Assembly: GCA_013350335.1 (NCBI GenBank) | Contig: CM023539.1 | Span: forward strand, 46,424,631 to 46,488,630 | Reading direction: 5' to 3' | DNA from: Chimonanthus salicifolius | Taxonomy: Eukaryota > Streptophyta > Magnoliopsida > Laurales > Calycanthaceae | Length of the DNA: 64,000 nt | Shown here: one piece after another, positions 34,728 through 45,711 of the stretch | How the letters are laid out: every line of letters begins with the position of its first letter | Position numbering within the stretch: position 1 is the first letter of the stretch | Program-made: the position numbers and the translations under genes | The notes under the pieces: model-generated | What the model saw: the letters and a program-made list of their open reading frames with translations, nothing else | Database searches by the model: none | What the model was told of the DNA's origin: nothing

Positions 34728-34881
34728 GCACCTTCGGGTGCGTGGCACTTTCGGGTGCATTTGAAGGTAGCACAGTTTGTTTATTCACTTGTGTTTGTTG
34801 AGCGTGAGATTTTCATGCCAAGGTGGAGATAGTTGAGAGGTGAGGAGGAGATGGCCTGCAAATCTCGCCAAGGTGGAGATT

Positions 34882-35194
34882 TGTCGATATTTGGCTCGAT
34901 TTAACTCAATCCATAACTGAGTTGGTATTTATGGCTCTATTTAACTCAGCCCATAACTCAGTAGCATAATTGTAGGAGCATTTCCTTTATATAGTACATA
35001 ACTGCTTGTATGAAAGGGAGAGAAAAGGAGAGAGTATAGATTGCACATTGTACCTCCTCATTTTGATTTAGTGAAAAAAACTTTTTCTTGTGTTGTCCGT
35101 GGACATACGCATTTAGTCGAACCACGTAAATCTACGTGTTATTTTATATGTGTGATTGATTTTATTGATTAATTTTCCATTGTAAAACTCAACA
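34882..35194 (+). repeat. 3' LTR of the copia element
   Basis: It begins TGTCGATATTTGG and ends AAACTCAACA, after the purine tract GCCAAGGTGGAGAT. It is 313 bp, with about 20 differences from the 5' LTR by eye. Confidence 0.9.
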
Positions 35195-36281
35195 AAAGCA
35201 GCAGCAAATGTAACTCCGGCCACCAGTGTCGCAAGAATTGAGAGTGTCTGCGCCATTGACTCCAATCTTGAAGTTGGTGGAACCAATGCTTTTCTTCTTG
35301 ACTCAAGATCCATCCTACCCTTCTGTGGCACAGAACCATTGCTGGCTTTGTTCTTTACCAACAGAGCATGGAGATCGTACTGCCAATCTGCCATCAATGT
35401 TTCCGACTCATTAATTTCTTTTAAACAGCAACATAATTCATCAAAGTTGAACTTCAAAAATGACAAATTGTTGATCACGCCTTACAATTGTCGTCAAAAA
35501 GTAAAAGGTTCAAGTCCCATTAACATGATTTAGATCCGAGTAATTATTCTCCTATCATAGTTAATAATTATATATGGTGTCTATAGGACGCGCACATCGC
35601 TATTTGATTTAACTTCAAAAAATATTTAAACAAGTCTATTCTAGTGAATGAAATCTTACATGGCTACTTATAAAACATTGAGATTATATGTGTACGTCAG
35701 ATTAGCTTTTAGGATTAGATTAGATGTCTTAGATTCGATTTCTTCTAGATTTACGTGATACACGGGACATACGAGTAATTTCTATTATTTGTGGGATTAG
35801 TTTCACCTCCAATATGGAGTGAAATACTCATATTATCCCAAAAAAAAAAAAAACACATTAACATCATAAAATAAATATGTTCAAAATTTAATTTATTTGA
35901 AATTTTATTTTTTAAGCATTTTATTGAAAGCATCTATTTTATCTCTTTATGTCAAATTTAAAGATTATTGAAAAAAAAATATTAAATCCAAATATAAAGA
36001 AAGATTATAAATTAATAAGATAAATAATTTAAATAATAGTAATGATGGCATCAAATTACACAACTAAACATATTTATGCTTTCATTTGATAGATAAAAAA
36101 TGCCGGACTTTCATTGAGCAGCACTAGCAAAGTTCCGTTTGGCAGGCTCCTTTCGAAGACTTATCTAGTAAAGAGTGAAGAGTAGGCTTCACATAAATTA
36201 GAGGTCATATCATCTAAATATGTGATATTGGAGTTTAATATTTTAAGAGCGAAAATGATATTATTGTACTTATCAGACGGG

Positions 36282-36359
36282 GTAAAAGTTTACTCCACCC
36301 GTTATAAATCTGGTTATTTATTTATATCTCTTAGTTACTTGGGTGGAGAAAACTTTTAC
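36282..36359. repeat. Intronic inverted repeat, duplicate B copy
   Basis: GTAAAAGTTTACTCCACCC at 36282-36300 pairs with GGGTGGAGAAAACTTTTAC at 36341-36359 with one mismatch. It corresponds to 6114-6191. Confidence 0.6.
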
Positions 36360-36571
36360 TCCACCCGTTATAAATGGATTAATAGAACTTAAAAAGGTGA
36401 TTCTTATTTATTTTTAATTTTAATCAAATATCTCTCTCATATGTTCCACGAATGTTGTACTCTATATATATTTTGTTTTAGTTATAATACTTTTTATACC
36501 ATTTATCTCAAAGGTTCTCTTCCAAAATTTTAACTTACCATTAAGGTGGTGTTTTTTATCACTGGTTGATA

Positions 36572-36747
36572 TTCCTTCCATCCCATTTTACTTGTCTGAT
36601 TTTAAAATTTTGAATTTTTTAAGGAAGATCACTCAAAAGGCTTATACACTAATTTGATAGATACAGAGAATCAAAGTGACATATCAGACAATTATTTTGG
36701 GAGAGTCCCAAAATACATATAAGATAACTAAATTGGGACAGAGAGAG
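36572..36747. mobile_element. Stowaway-type MITE, duplicate B copy
   Basis: The ends (TTCCTTCCATCCCATTTTA and AATTGGGACAGAGAGAG) and the TA flanks match the copy at 6406-6580 in the same intron position. Confidence 0.75.
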
Positions 36748-38227
36748 TATTATATCATCTTTAAAAAGAATGAACCATGTCACACCATCTTGGATTTTTT
36801 ATGCTAAGTTATCCATAATCAATGTAAATACGTACGAGCTTAATATACATCCTTAATAGAGTCCAACTTTGACCGAAAATTACCGTCATTTCTTCATAAA
36901 TGGTTTTAAAATTGGTAATTGTGCCATCATAAGTGTCCTTAATTGTTTTTATGTATTCACTAAGGTTGCATTTGTCTTTTAAATATTCTCCAAAATTAGT
37001 TTTCTTGAAACTTAATCATTTCCTATGTCAACAGAAACATTGTAAAAGTTTTTCCTTTTTATCAAATTTTTCTATGAGTTGTATTAATGCAAAGACGATT
37101 TTGTTGTTGACCTACTTGACATGATCCACTTAAGTACCTTAGGTTGGACTCAACAAGTACGTGACGAGTCATCAGTAAATCTGAAGAAAATGTAAATTGA
37201 TTTTTAGGGATACTTAACACTTGGTGTAGATGAGATTTTATTATCCTCTCGTAAAGTTTCATAGTGTCATTCAAGAGTTAAATCTCTCCAAAGAAGTCTC
37301 AAAAAGACCTTGCAAGAGTTTCCCCTTTTCATTAGCATACAAAAGGGCAGCTTGAAAGAAATTGGGTTGGTTGAATGCTGGGGAGTTTACAAGGATATAA
37401 GAAGTGGGTATAGTTTCATTTCTATTTAATCGTTATAATTAGTAAGATGGATAATTTAAAAAACATAAAGCATTTGGAAATTCTAAAGATCATCATCTCA
37501 AAACTAGAATGTCCAAAGGGTCACTATGAAAATTGAAATAGGAAAGAAAGTAAATGGTGCGTTATTTGAGCTGCAGAAATCAGAATTTTCGTTCCTCTCC
37601 CAAGTTAGACATAATCCAAGCGAAATCGAGGCCAGTTCCATATTGAATTAGGAGGTGCAAGTGAAGTACTAAATACAAATAAATACCTGTGTGGGTGAAG
37701 AATTGTGGTCGAGCTCACAGATATCCAAAGCTGTAAGCCCGTCTTTATTGGTGGCCGCCTTGTTGAGCCTCTTGTCTTCTAAAAGAATGGCGATGTAGTT
37801 AACGAGACGTCTCTTAGTAGCCAAATGTAATGGCGTGTTCCCATCATTATCAGGTTCGTTAATGAAATCTCGCATGAAAATTTTTAATATTTTAAAGTAA
37901 ACATAGTCTTCGTGATAGGTCATGGCGGCAAGGTGAAGAATGTTTCGGCCATTTCCATCTAGGAGCTCAATTGTGTCAGGACAAAAAAAAAGACATCAAA
38001 GGTATTATATTAATACTCTCCATAGCCAAAACGTGGATGGGAAAATAGTGGTCCTTGTCGGCTACATATGCAACAGTTTGGTCATTGCTCGTCAACAATT
38101 TGCACATCTCCCATTTTGACTCGTTTGCAACGCATTTGGATGCTACATAGTGCAGAGCTGTTTTCCCCAAGTAGTCCACTTCTTTAATCATTTCCCGTAA
38201 TCTCTTATGCTCCAGCAGAGTTTCCAT

Positions 38228-38646
38228 TGTTAGGGAATAGACTCAATACTCACATACAGAAAATACAAACTCAATCACACATAAACACAGAGAACACAGG
38301 ATATACGTGGTTCGGCCCAACCTTGGCCTACGTCCATGGGAGAGTGTAGATTTCATTATAGATAAAAATAAGACAGATACAATATTTGGATCCCAAGATC
38401 TCTTTTGGTATCTTCCCTCTCTCTCTGTCTCCCTCACTACACCTTTGCTGCAAGAGGCCCCTTCTGGCCTCGGAAGGCACTCGGCCAAACGGCAGGGTTT
38501 CCATGAAACCCACGTCCTTAATATATAGCAGTATTGCAGTGTCCTAATGTAATTAGGAATCCCATTTAATTAGGAGTCCTATGTAATTAGGAGTCCCATG
38601 TAACTAGACTCCTAATTTCAGTAGAATTGAGCCACAAGTTCCAACA
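38228..38646 (-). repeat. Left LTR (3' LTR of the minus-strand element)
   Basis: In plus orientation it starts TGTTAGGGAATAG and ends GTTCCAACA. On the minus strand it carries a CTATATATTAAGG TATA-like box and the GTGGACGTAGGC-type / GGCCGAACCACGTA motif shared with the copia LTRs. Confidence 0.9.
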
Positions 38647-41035
38647 ATCTCCACCTTGGCGAAAATCCACTGATCCTCCTCCAGAGACAACTGTGACATC
38701 GTCCTCCACTGCAACTATGCACCTCTGTGCACACTAACCGCTCCCGGCCATGCTCCACCTGCAGCTGTAATCCTCTACATCTCTGTATGAGATGCGCATC
38801 CCATACCTTAGGATGATCCACCAGTCTTAAGTAAGACTGTATAGCCCAATCGGGCTCCACCTCGATCTTGGCCGTCCAAGACCCTATGTTGCATCTGCAA
38901 CTCCGCTTCCTACGTTCTACGAGCACATCCCGACATGCTTCACGAATGCGAGGCTGCGTTTCCTTCATTGTGTGTTCCTGCACACACTAATGTGTTAGCT
39001 GCAATCACCTCGGCCTCTCTACGCATATGGCGAATGTGCCATCTCCACGCGTACCGTCAAAAAATCCAAGGTCCTTCACCGTGCAGCAACCCTCTCACGG
39101 CTACATCTTGCCGTGTTTCCTTGATGTGATCCCACGCACCGCCATCGACCACTCCCTGATTCTTCCTCCTTTTCAAAATCCACACCGGTCACCGCATAGA
39201 TCTCTTCACTACGATCACATAGGTGAAGACGGATCTCAATTCCGAGTCCTGACGACTCCAGAAATTTCAAAACAATTCTGACCGTTGATTTTTTCCTGCT
39301 GAAGGATTACCTGAATTTGTGGTCCTGTGGGATCATCCGAAACTGTAAACCTGCGGATCACCCACCATGCAGTACAATAGTCCAGCGGACTGCCCCTGTA
39401 GTCCTTCGGGTGCACCGAAAAACGGTGGTTCTTCACAACCGAGTGGACTCGCTTAGCCCCTCGGGTGCACCGAAAACGGTGGTTCTTCACAACCGAGTGG
39501 ACTCGCTGGTGCACCATGAAGTGGTGGTCCTGCGGTTGTACCCAAAAGTGTGGTCCTCCATGCCACTGCACCTTTTTTTTTTTTCATTTTTTATGCCTTT
39601 CTACTCGATTTTACGGAAAAATCGAGTAAACCCTACTGCTGCAGCTTGCAGCTCGCCGCTTCCTGCTTTAATCTGTGCTGCCTCCGGCTGCTGCTTCTTT
39701 GCCGTCACTGGTTCTGCAGCCTGTCCCCCAAATCAATTGGAAGTGATCAGATCTGGGTCTGCACGGAGATGACTGGAAACCCCTCTGCTGCGCGCCTCGG
39801 GCATCGCTGCATGCGTCACAGCCGCTTATTGCTCTGGCAGTGCCCCTTCTCACCTGAGATCTCTTCTCCTCAGATCCGGGCGAATCAGCCTCTTCTTCTC
39901 CAAATCTGAGTGCCTCTACGAACTGCGGCAGAACTGGGCTTTGGCTGCCCTCCTCACGCACCCAGCCGTGCGTGAGCCGGCCTTCTGTTGCTCTCTGATC
40001 TGCGCACGGCTGCCCCTACAGCTTGCGCAGGCTGCTGCCACCGCTCGCCTCTGTTTCTGTTTCTGTTTCTTGCAGCCGATTCTCCTTCTCAGATCTGACT
40101 GCTCCACCGGCGCTCTTCCTGTGCCACTGTTCCTACAGCTGTCTGCCGCCGAGAAAAAAAACCAGATCTGTGAAGCGACGATTTTACAGCGTACCGCCGA
40201 CGCTCGCCGCTCTGCCTGGATTGAAGGGAACGCTGATGACTCGATTTTACAGCGTTGTTGCAGCCGATCTCTCCGCTGCGTCCCTTCTTGGCCGATCTGA
40301 TCGATCAGATCTGCAGCTGCTGCTAACAGGTCTTGCGATTTCAGATCTGCTCCCCAGATCTGAACGCTGTTGTTCCTCCTTTCTCTTCTGCTCCCATGCG
40401 CAGCCTGGCCCTGCTGCTGTGTGATGCCGTACCCGTCGCCGCTTGCGACTGCCTCCTCCTGCACGACCGAGAGAGAACCCCTTGTAGTTCGATCTCTCTT
40501 TCTGTTGCGAGTCCTCAGATCTGTTCCCAGATCTGGCCGGCTCTGACGTGGATGCTGCCTGGCTGCTCCAGTCCTTAGATCAGAAACCCCCCCTTTTTCT
40601 TTTTCTTTTTTTCGATCTGCTGTTACGGCGTCGCCTCTCTGCTCACCTCAGATCTCAGATCTGAACCGAGAAACCCTTTCTCAATTTTCCAGATCTGGCC
40701 GCCTTCCTTGCAGTCTCCACCGTCTGCACATTCTCACCGATCTGCTGCCTTTTTTTTTTTTTTTTTCTCTCGAATTACACATCTAATCTCTCAGATCTGA
40801 TTTCCCATCTGACGAACGTGTCTCTGGTTTTCTTAGAACCGACGTGGAACGGATCTGCTTCCACTGGTGAGGGTGCTTTGTCTTTCCAGCCGCACCTCTA
40901 CTGGCTGCCACTCACAGATCTGATTTTTTCAGATCTGCAGCGGTATTGCATTGTTGCTTCTGCCCCTCTCCTTTTGCAGACGATTCCGACGTGTGATTTA
41001 TCTGGCCCGAATCGAACCTTCGCTCATGATACCAC

Positions 41036-41454
41036 TGTTAGGGAATAGACTCAATACTCACATACAGAAAATACAGACTCAATCACACATAAACACAGAG
41101 AACACAGGATATACGTGGTTCGGCCCAACCTTGGCCTACGTCCACGGGAGAGTGTAGATTTCATTATAGATAAAAATAATACAGATACAATATTTGGATC
41201 CCAAGATCTCTTTTGGTATCTTCCCTCTCTCTCTGTCTCCCTCACTACACCTTTGCTGCAAGAGGCCCCTTCTGGCCTCGGAAGGCACTCGGCCAAACGG
41301 CAGGGTTTCCATGAAACCCACGTCCTTAATATATAGCAGTATTGCAGTGTCCTAATGTAATTAGGAATCCCATTTAATTAGGAGTCCTATGTAATTAGGA
41401 GTCCCATGTAACTAGACTCCTAATTTCAATAGAATTGAGCCACAAGTTCCAACA
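41036..41454 (-). repeat. Right LTR (5' LTR of the minus-strand element)
   Basis: It has the same 419-bp length as the left LTR, with four substitutions. It adjoins the primer binding site, so it is the 5' LTR for the minus strand. Confidence 0.9.
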
Positions 41455-42141
41455 TCCATGATTCCTGACATTCACATAAACCCCAAATACTTCTCAGTAT
41501 ATAGCATATAAGATTTAACTATTTCCCTTCAATGACTGATTATTTGGTCTCTGTTAATGGAAATAATCGACTATTAGAGATTGACCATTAAAAAAAGAGG
41601 AAAAAAGAGCATTTAATTGAGCCATCTATTGGTTGACACAAATTCTATATTAATGTATCTGCTATAAATTGATACACATGACAGATTTTCAATTTAATAC
41701 TTATCCATTTCTCACACTTAGTTTAATTTTAAAACAAAAATCACATACATTCGAACTCTAAAGTCTTTTTTAGAAGAAAGAATTATAACATAATGATCTA
41801 CATGTATTTCAAATAAGAAAAGATGTAATTCTACCCTCCATGCTATAATCACGACTTATGTTGATACCTACTTGAATGGGTACGGGAAACACAAAATCTA
41901 GTACTCTCGTGGAATAAATTGAAGAAGCCTGCTTTATTATTATTATGAAGTGAGGTCTTACGTGTCTGTTTATTTATGTGTAGTGTATGGATTGAGAAGT
42001 TTACGTGTATCTATGAGATTAATCCCTCCTTGAAGAGGAGAAATAGACTTACCAAGATTTCCTTTGATAGCGGCCATGTGTAGAGCAGTCTGGCTGTTTC
42101 TCCCTTGCACGCTGAAAGACTTTAATTTTATTATTTCAGAC

Positions 42142-42247
42142 CAGGGGTAAAAAAATCGGCCGGGCCGTTATCCCGGCCGATTTTTCATATCGGCCGATAT
42201 ATCAGTTCGGCCGATATATCGGCCGAACTTTTTCTCTCTCCTCCCCG

Positions 42248-42279
<32 letters not shown>

Positions 42280-44190
42280 TCCAAAAAAATTACAGCAAAT
42301 GCAGAAAATTATGAGCTTATTGAATATGTAATTTTTTCATAAAATATCGGACATTTACATCTTCTAATATATTTTTGAAGTTACGATAGTGGGAAATTAT
42401 ATAAATAGTAATAAAATGGTGAAAATTACAAAAAGAAATAAAATAAAAGGAAAAAATTGCATCCCTTTAAAAGAAGTTATTATACATTAAATAACAGCAA
42501 ATAAAAAAAGTTCATGTATTATTTTATAGGTTTTACCATTTTCTAACATTTATATATCATAGTCCATAGATAATAATGAAATAATTACAAAAAGAAATAA
42601 AATAAAAGGAAAAAATTTCATCCTTGTAAAAGAAGTTAGTATACATTATATAACAGCAAATAAAAAAATTTCATGTATTATTTTATAGGTTTTACCATTT
42701 TCTAACATTTATATATCATAGACCATAGATAATAATGAAATAATTACAAAAATAAAGAAAATAAAAGGAAAAAATTTCATCCCTGTAAAATAAGTTAGTA
42801 TACATTAAATAACAGCAAATAAAAAAATTTCATGTATTATTTTATAGGTTTTACCATTTTCTAACATTTATATGTCATAGTCCATAGATAATAATGAAAT
42901 AATTACAAAAAGAAATAAAATAAAAGGAAAAAATTTCATCCCTGTAAAAGAAGTTAGTATACATTAAATAACAACAAATAAAAAAATTTCATGTATTATT
43001 TTATAGGTTTTACCATTTACTAACATTTATATATCATAGTCCATAGATAATAATGAAATAATTAAAATAAGGAGTAAGTGAATGTAAAAAATGTTGCTGT
43101 AAATTTTAACATGTTAGTAACAGTAACTAAGAGCAAATGAAAAATGTTCATCTATTATTTTATAGGTATTATCATTTTCTAACTTTTTTTTTCATTTATG
43201 CTATTTTATGTTGAAATAGTTAACAAAAATGAATAAATAAATGAAAAAAAATAGTAACTAACAAAGTACACAAAAACTAACTACAGATACATTAAGATGG
43301 AAAAAAAATTATAATACCTATATAAAGCTTTTATTACTACATATCTTATTTAACTTCAAGCATTTTTTAACTTCTTTTATGTTATTTTTGGCTAAAAAAA
43401 TTAAAATAAATTACAGATAAATCGAAATAAATTACAAAACTTACAAGATCAGTAGATCTGTAAATGAAGAAACCTTTGAACGGTCTGGATCGTTCGGTTT
43501 CAAACAAATCCGGGTCGTTTAGAACTTACTTAAATCAAGTAATGAAGAGTGCAATTTTTTTTGAAAGATAAATAGTAAAATCTGATTTTTTCTTTGAAAA
43601 TAAGGTGTGAAATTTGAGATGTAGGTGAATGGTATTTATAGGAAAAATTGGACCGGTTCGATTTTTTGGATTTAAAAAAAATAATAAAATATTCAGGCAT
43701 GCCGGACCAGCCGAATCCTGCAGTCCGCTGTACACAGAGATGTGATGGGGAGAAATTGGTTGACAGGTGAGATCTCGTCCGAGATCTCGCCCGATATATC
43801 GGACATGAGATATCGTCCGATATATCGGAAAAATATCGCCGAACTTGAGTTGGGCCCAGGCCCGAGATTTACTGTTTTCAGGGGGAAAAAACGGCCGATT
43901 CGGCCCAAATTCGGCCCAGATTCGGCCGAGATTTGGACCGATATATCGGTCATCTCGGCCGATATTTATTATGAAAAAAAAGTTTTTTTTTTTTAAAAAA
44001 AAAACAAAAAACCGAATTTTTAAAATTCGGCCGATATGATGACCGATAATTCGGTCAAAAATTCGGACATATCGGCCGAATTTTTTTTTGTACGGCCGAT
44101 ACTATACGTATCGGCCGATATAATTCGGTGGTTGAAAAACCGAATTATATCGGCCGATACGCACAGTATCGGCCGATATTTTGACCCCTG
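42142..44190. mobile_element. Non-autonomous hAT transposon with TATCGGCCGATA subterminal repeats
   Basis: The ends CAGGGGTAAAAAAATCGGCC and (inverted) CAGGGGTCAAAATATCGGCC are terminal inverted repeats of the hAT type. An exact 8-bp target duplication TTTCAGAC (42134-42141 and 44191-44198) flanks the element. Duplicate A has the empty site ATTATTTTAGACACAAC. Both ends are loaded with GGCCGATA and GGCCGAA palindromes. The 2049-bp body has no transposase; it contains four units of a 159-bp tandem repeat. It interrupts exon 1 of the ankyrin paralogue. Confidence 0.9.
42420..43070. repeat. 159-bp tandem repeat, four units, inside the hAT element
   Basis: ATAAAAGG recurs at 42443, 42602, 42761 and 42920, exactly 159 bp apart, in units otherwise nearly identical (ATTTTATAGGTTTTACCA, ATAACAGCAAATAAAA). 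A fifth, diverged unit follows to about 43180. Confidence 0.9.
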
Positions 44191-44878
44191 TTTCAGACAC
44201 AACTTGGTGCAGCTCAGCTTCGACGGCCAAAAATAGTAGAGACACTCCGTCGTTGTTCGTTTCATTCACCAATTCATTCTTATCATCCAGTGTCCACAAA
44301 TAGGAAGCCACATCTCCGTGGCCCATCTTGATTGCCTCATAAATTGCAGTGTTGCCTTGAGAGTTCCTCATCTTCCAAAGCACAGAACCAGCAGAAGACG
44401 AACCTCTTTCCAAATCACCAGTGGCAGCAGGGGTTTCTGTGAGGATCTTTGTGAGGGTGAGATAGCCTCTCTTGGCTGCAACGTGAAGCGGGGTGTCGCC
44501 TTTGGAGTTGAGGCTACAGAGGAGGGATGGGCATTTTATTATTATGTTCTTGGCTATCTCTTCCGCTTCAGCAATAGCGGCGATATGTAATGCCGTGTTT
44601 CCTAGATGTGTTCGATAGCTATTCAGGTCCGGTGGGTTTGGCCACTCAATTTTTCTAGGTGCCAAACTCTGACTTCTATAACATCCATGGACCTCGGTCT
44701 CGACCTCGACCTGGACCTCGACCTCTCTCAAACGAAACCAAATGGTGTATATAAATGAAGAGATGAAAAATGAGTCCCGACAATCGTGTGGTGTAAGCCT
44801 CTTTTCAAGTCACAACAGGTGGAAATGATTCTCCTTCCGTCTGTTGTTGTAGCCATTTTTTTAATCGATCATGTGTCC

Positions 44879-45711
44879 AACCCTCTTAATTTAAAAAACT
44901 TAACAAAATAGCTTGACAAAGATTCGATGGATGAACTAGTTTTTACTGAGTGAGACAAATCACTCGAGTGAAATAAAAATCTTATTTGACTCAACACACT
45001 AGTTCAAGTCGAGAAAAATATTAAGGATGTTATTGGAATTATAAGGTTTATAAAATGTGCAAAATGATAAAAAAAAAAAGAGGTACATGTTTAAGGAAAA
45101 GGAAAGAAACGTGTCTTATTATTATTATTATTATTATTTTATCATAGGTTAACTGTACAACCTATTATCCATTATGCACGCATGGTTGTTTATTAGTTGA
45201 CATGTTTAATTTAGGTAGAGAGAAAAAATGTTGGATTTGAATATTATAGCTTGGAAAGATAATAATGTTAAGAATTCTACAATATTAAATAGTCTACAGT
45301 GTAATTAAAATCGATATTACAGAATATAATCAGAATATCTTATATTCTGAAAACTTTCATAAAATGAGACTTATCATTCCCAATCATACCTCTTTCCATT
45401 TCATACTCATCTAATCTTAGAAATTCAATCTTTATCCAATTTAATCTTTATGTGACTTAAAATAGCTTGTTAATCTAACCTCATCAATTTTCATGTTTGG
45501 ATAAATTTAAATATTTAAGACCTTTAAGAAAAATCTTTGTTTTGTATTGGTGACAGAACACCATAACAATTTGCCTAAGAAAGCGTAACATCATTAAGAA
45601 GTTTTGTTACTTTTATTCTGTCTTATACCCTCCTTTTTCAGGCATTTGCAATTGTACAGAGCAAAGACGATCTGACCTTGCTTGGGTATCTAAGAGAACA
45701 AAGGTATCACC
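44879..45711. other. Upstream flank of duplicate B with an exon-like stretch at its end
   Basis: It is collinear with 11905-12728 and contains no copia insert. At 45648-45711 a CAG acceptor-like site is followed by an open stretch AFAIVQSKDDLTLLGYLREQ and a GGTATC donor-like site. The same stretch at about 12664 has a 1-bp deletion. It may be a relic exon of an unknown gene. The frame does not join cleanly to the exon at 26564. Confidence 0.35.

Larger units (their letters stand above)
29076..35194 (+). mobile_element. Complete Ty1/copia retrotransposon in exon 3 of the paralogue
   Basis: The LTRs are 29076-29387 and 34882-35194, and the 5-bp target duplication AAAGC is at 29071-29075 and 35195-35199. 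Duplicate A shows the empty site GTGAAAGCAGCAGC. A primer site TGGTATCAGAGC (29390-29401, matching the 3' end of initiator-Met tRNA) follows the left LTR. A polypurine tract GCCAAGGTGGAGAT precedes the right one. Then come a 1.3-kb leader, gag and pol in copia order (protease, integrase, RT, RNase H). About 20 mismatches separate the LTRs by eye, so this is not a recent insertion. Several stops and one frameshift inactivate it. Confidence 0.95.
38228..41454 (-). mobile_element. Non-autonomous copia-like LTR element (LARD-like) in exon 2
   Basis: Two 419-bp LTRs (38228-38646 and 41036-41454) differ at only four positions by eye. The target duplication TCCAT is at 38223-38227 and 41455-41459. 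The minus-strand primer site TGGTATCATGAGC (41022-41034) lies beside the right LTR. The minus-strand purine tract CGCCAAGGTGGAGAT (38647-38661) lies beside the left one. The 2.4-kb core has no gag or pol; it is CT-rich with many AGATCTGA words. Just after the primer site it resembles the leader of the copia element at 29076 (GGTTCGA, then AATCACAC and GTCGGA in the same order). It probably depends on proteins of a related copia element. It splits exon 2 ten bases from its acceptor. Confidence 0.9.
28052..44688 (-). pseudogene. Ankyrin-PGG paralogue destroyed by four transposon insertions
   Basis: Exon 1 pieces are 44688-44199 and 42141-42053. Exon 2 pieces are 41464-41455 and 38227-37687. Exon 3 pieces are about 35410-35200, 29075-28993 and 28648-28052. 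Ankyrin repeats (GNTALHIAA, DTPLHVAAKRG, KTALHYVAS, GNTPLHLAT), the PGG motif region and membrane segments are still readable. Besides the insertions, the start region has lost sequence so that the ATG at 44688 reaches a stop after 21 codons. An A-run at about 37982 has nine A instead of the eight in duplicate A, which shifts exon 2. The C-terminal frame differs from A, ending FGAHIRGHGLPIK. No intact product is possible. Confidence 0.9.
27729..45711. repeat. Segmental duplicate B (ankyrin-PGG locus)
   Basis: It is collinear with 4208-12728 once four insertions are removed (28649-28992, 29076-35194, 38228-41454 and 42142-44190). Each junction can be read against the uninterrupted sequence in duplicate A. 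Confidence 0.9.

Noticed and set aside
39900..40580. Long overlapping frames on both strands (Ala/Cys/Gln-rich) in the LARD-like element.
   Set aside because: They are compositional: open on both strands in CT-rich leader sequence with AGATCTGA repeats, and resemble no protein family.
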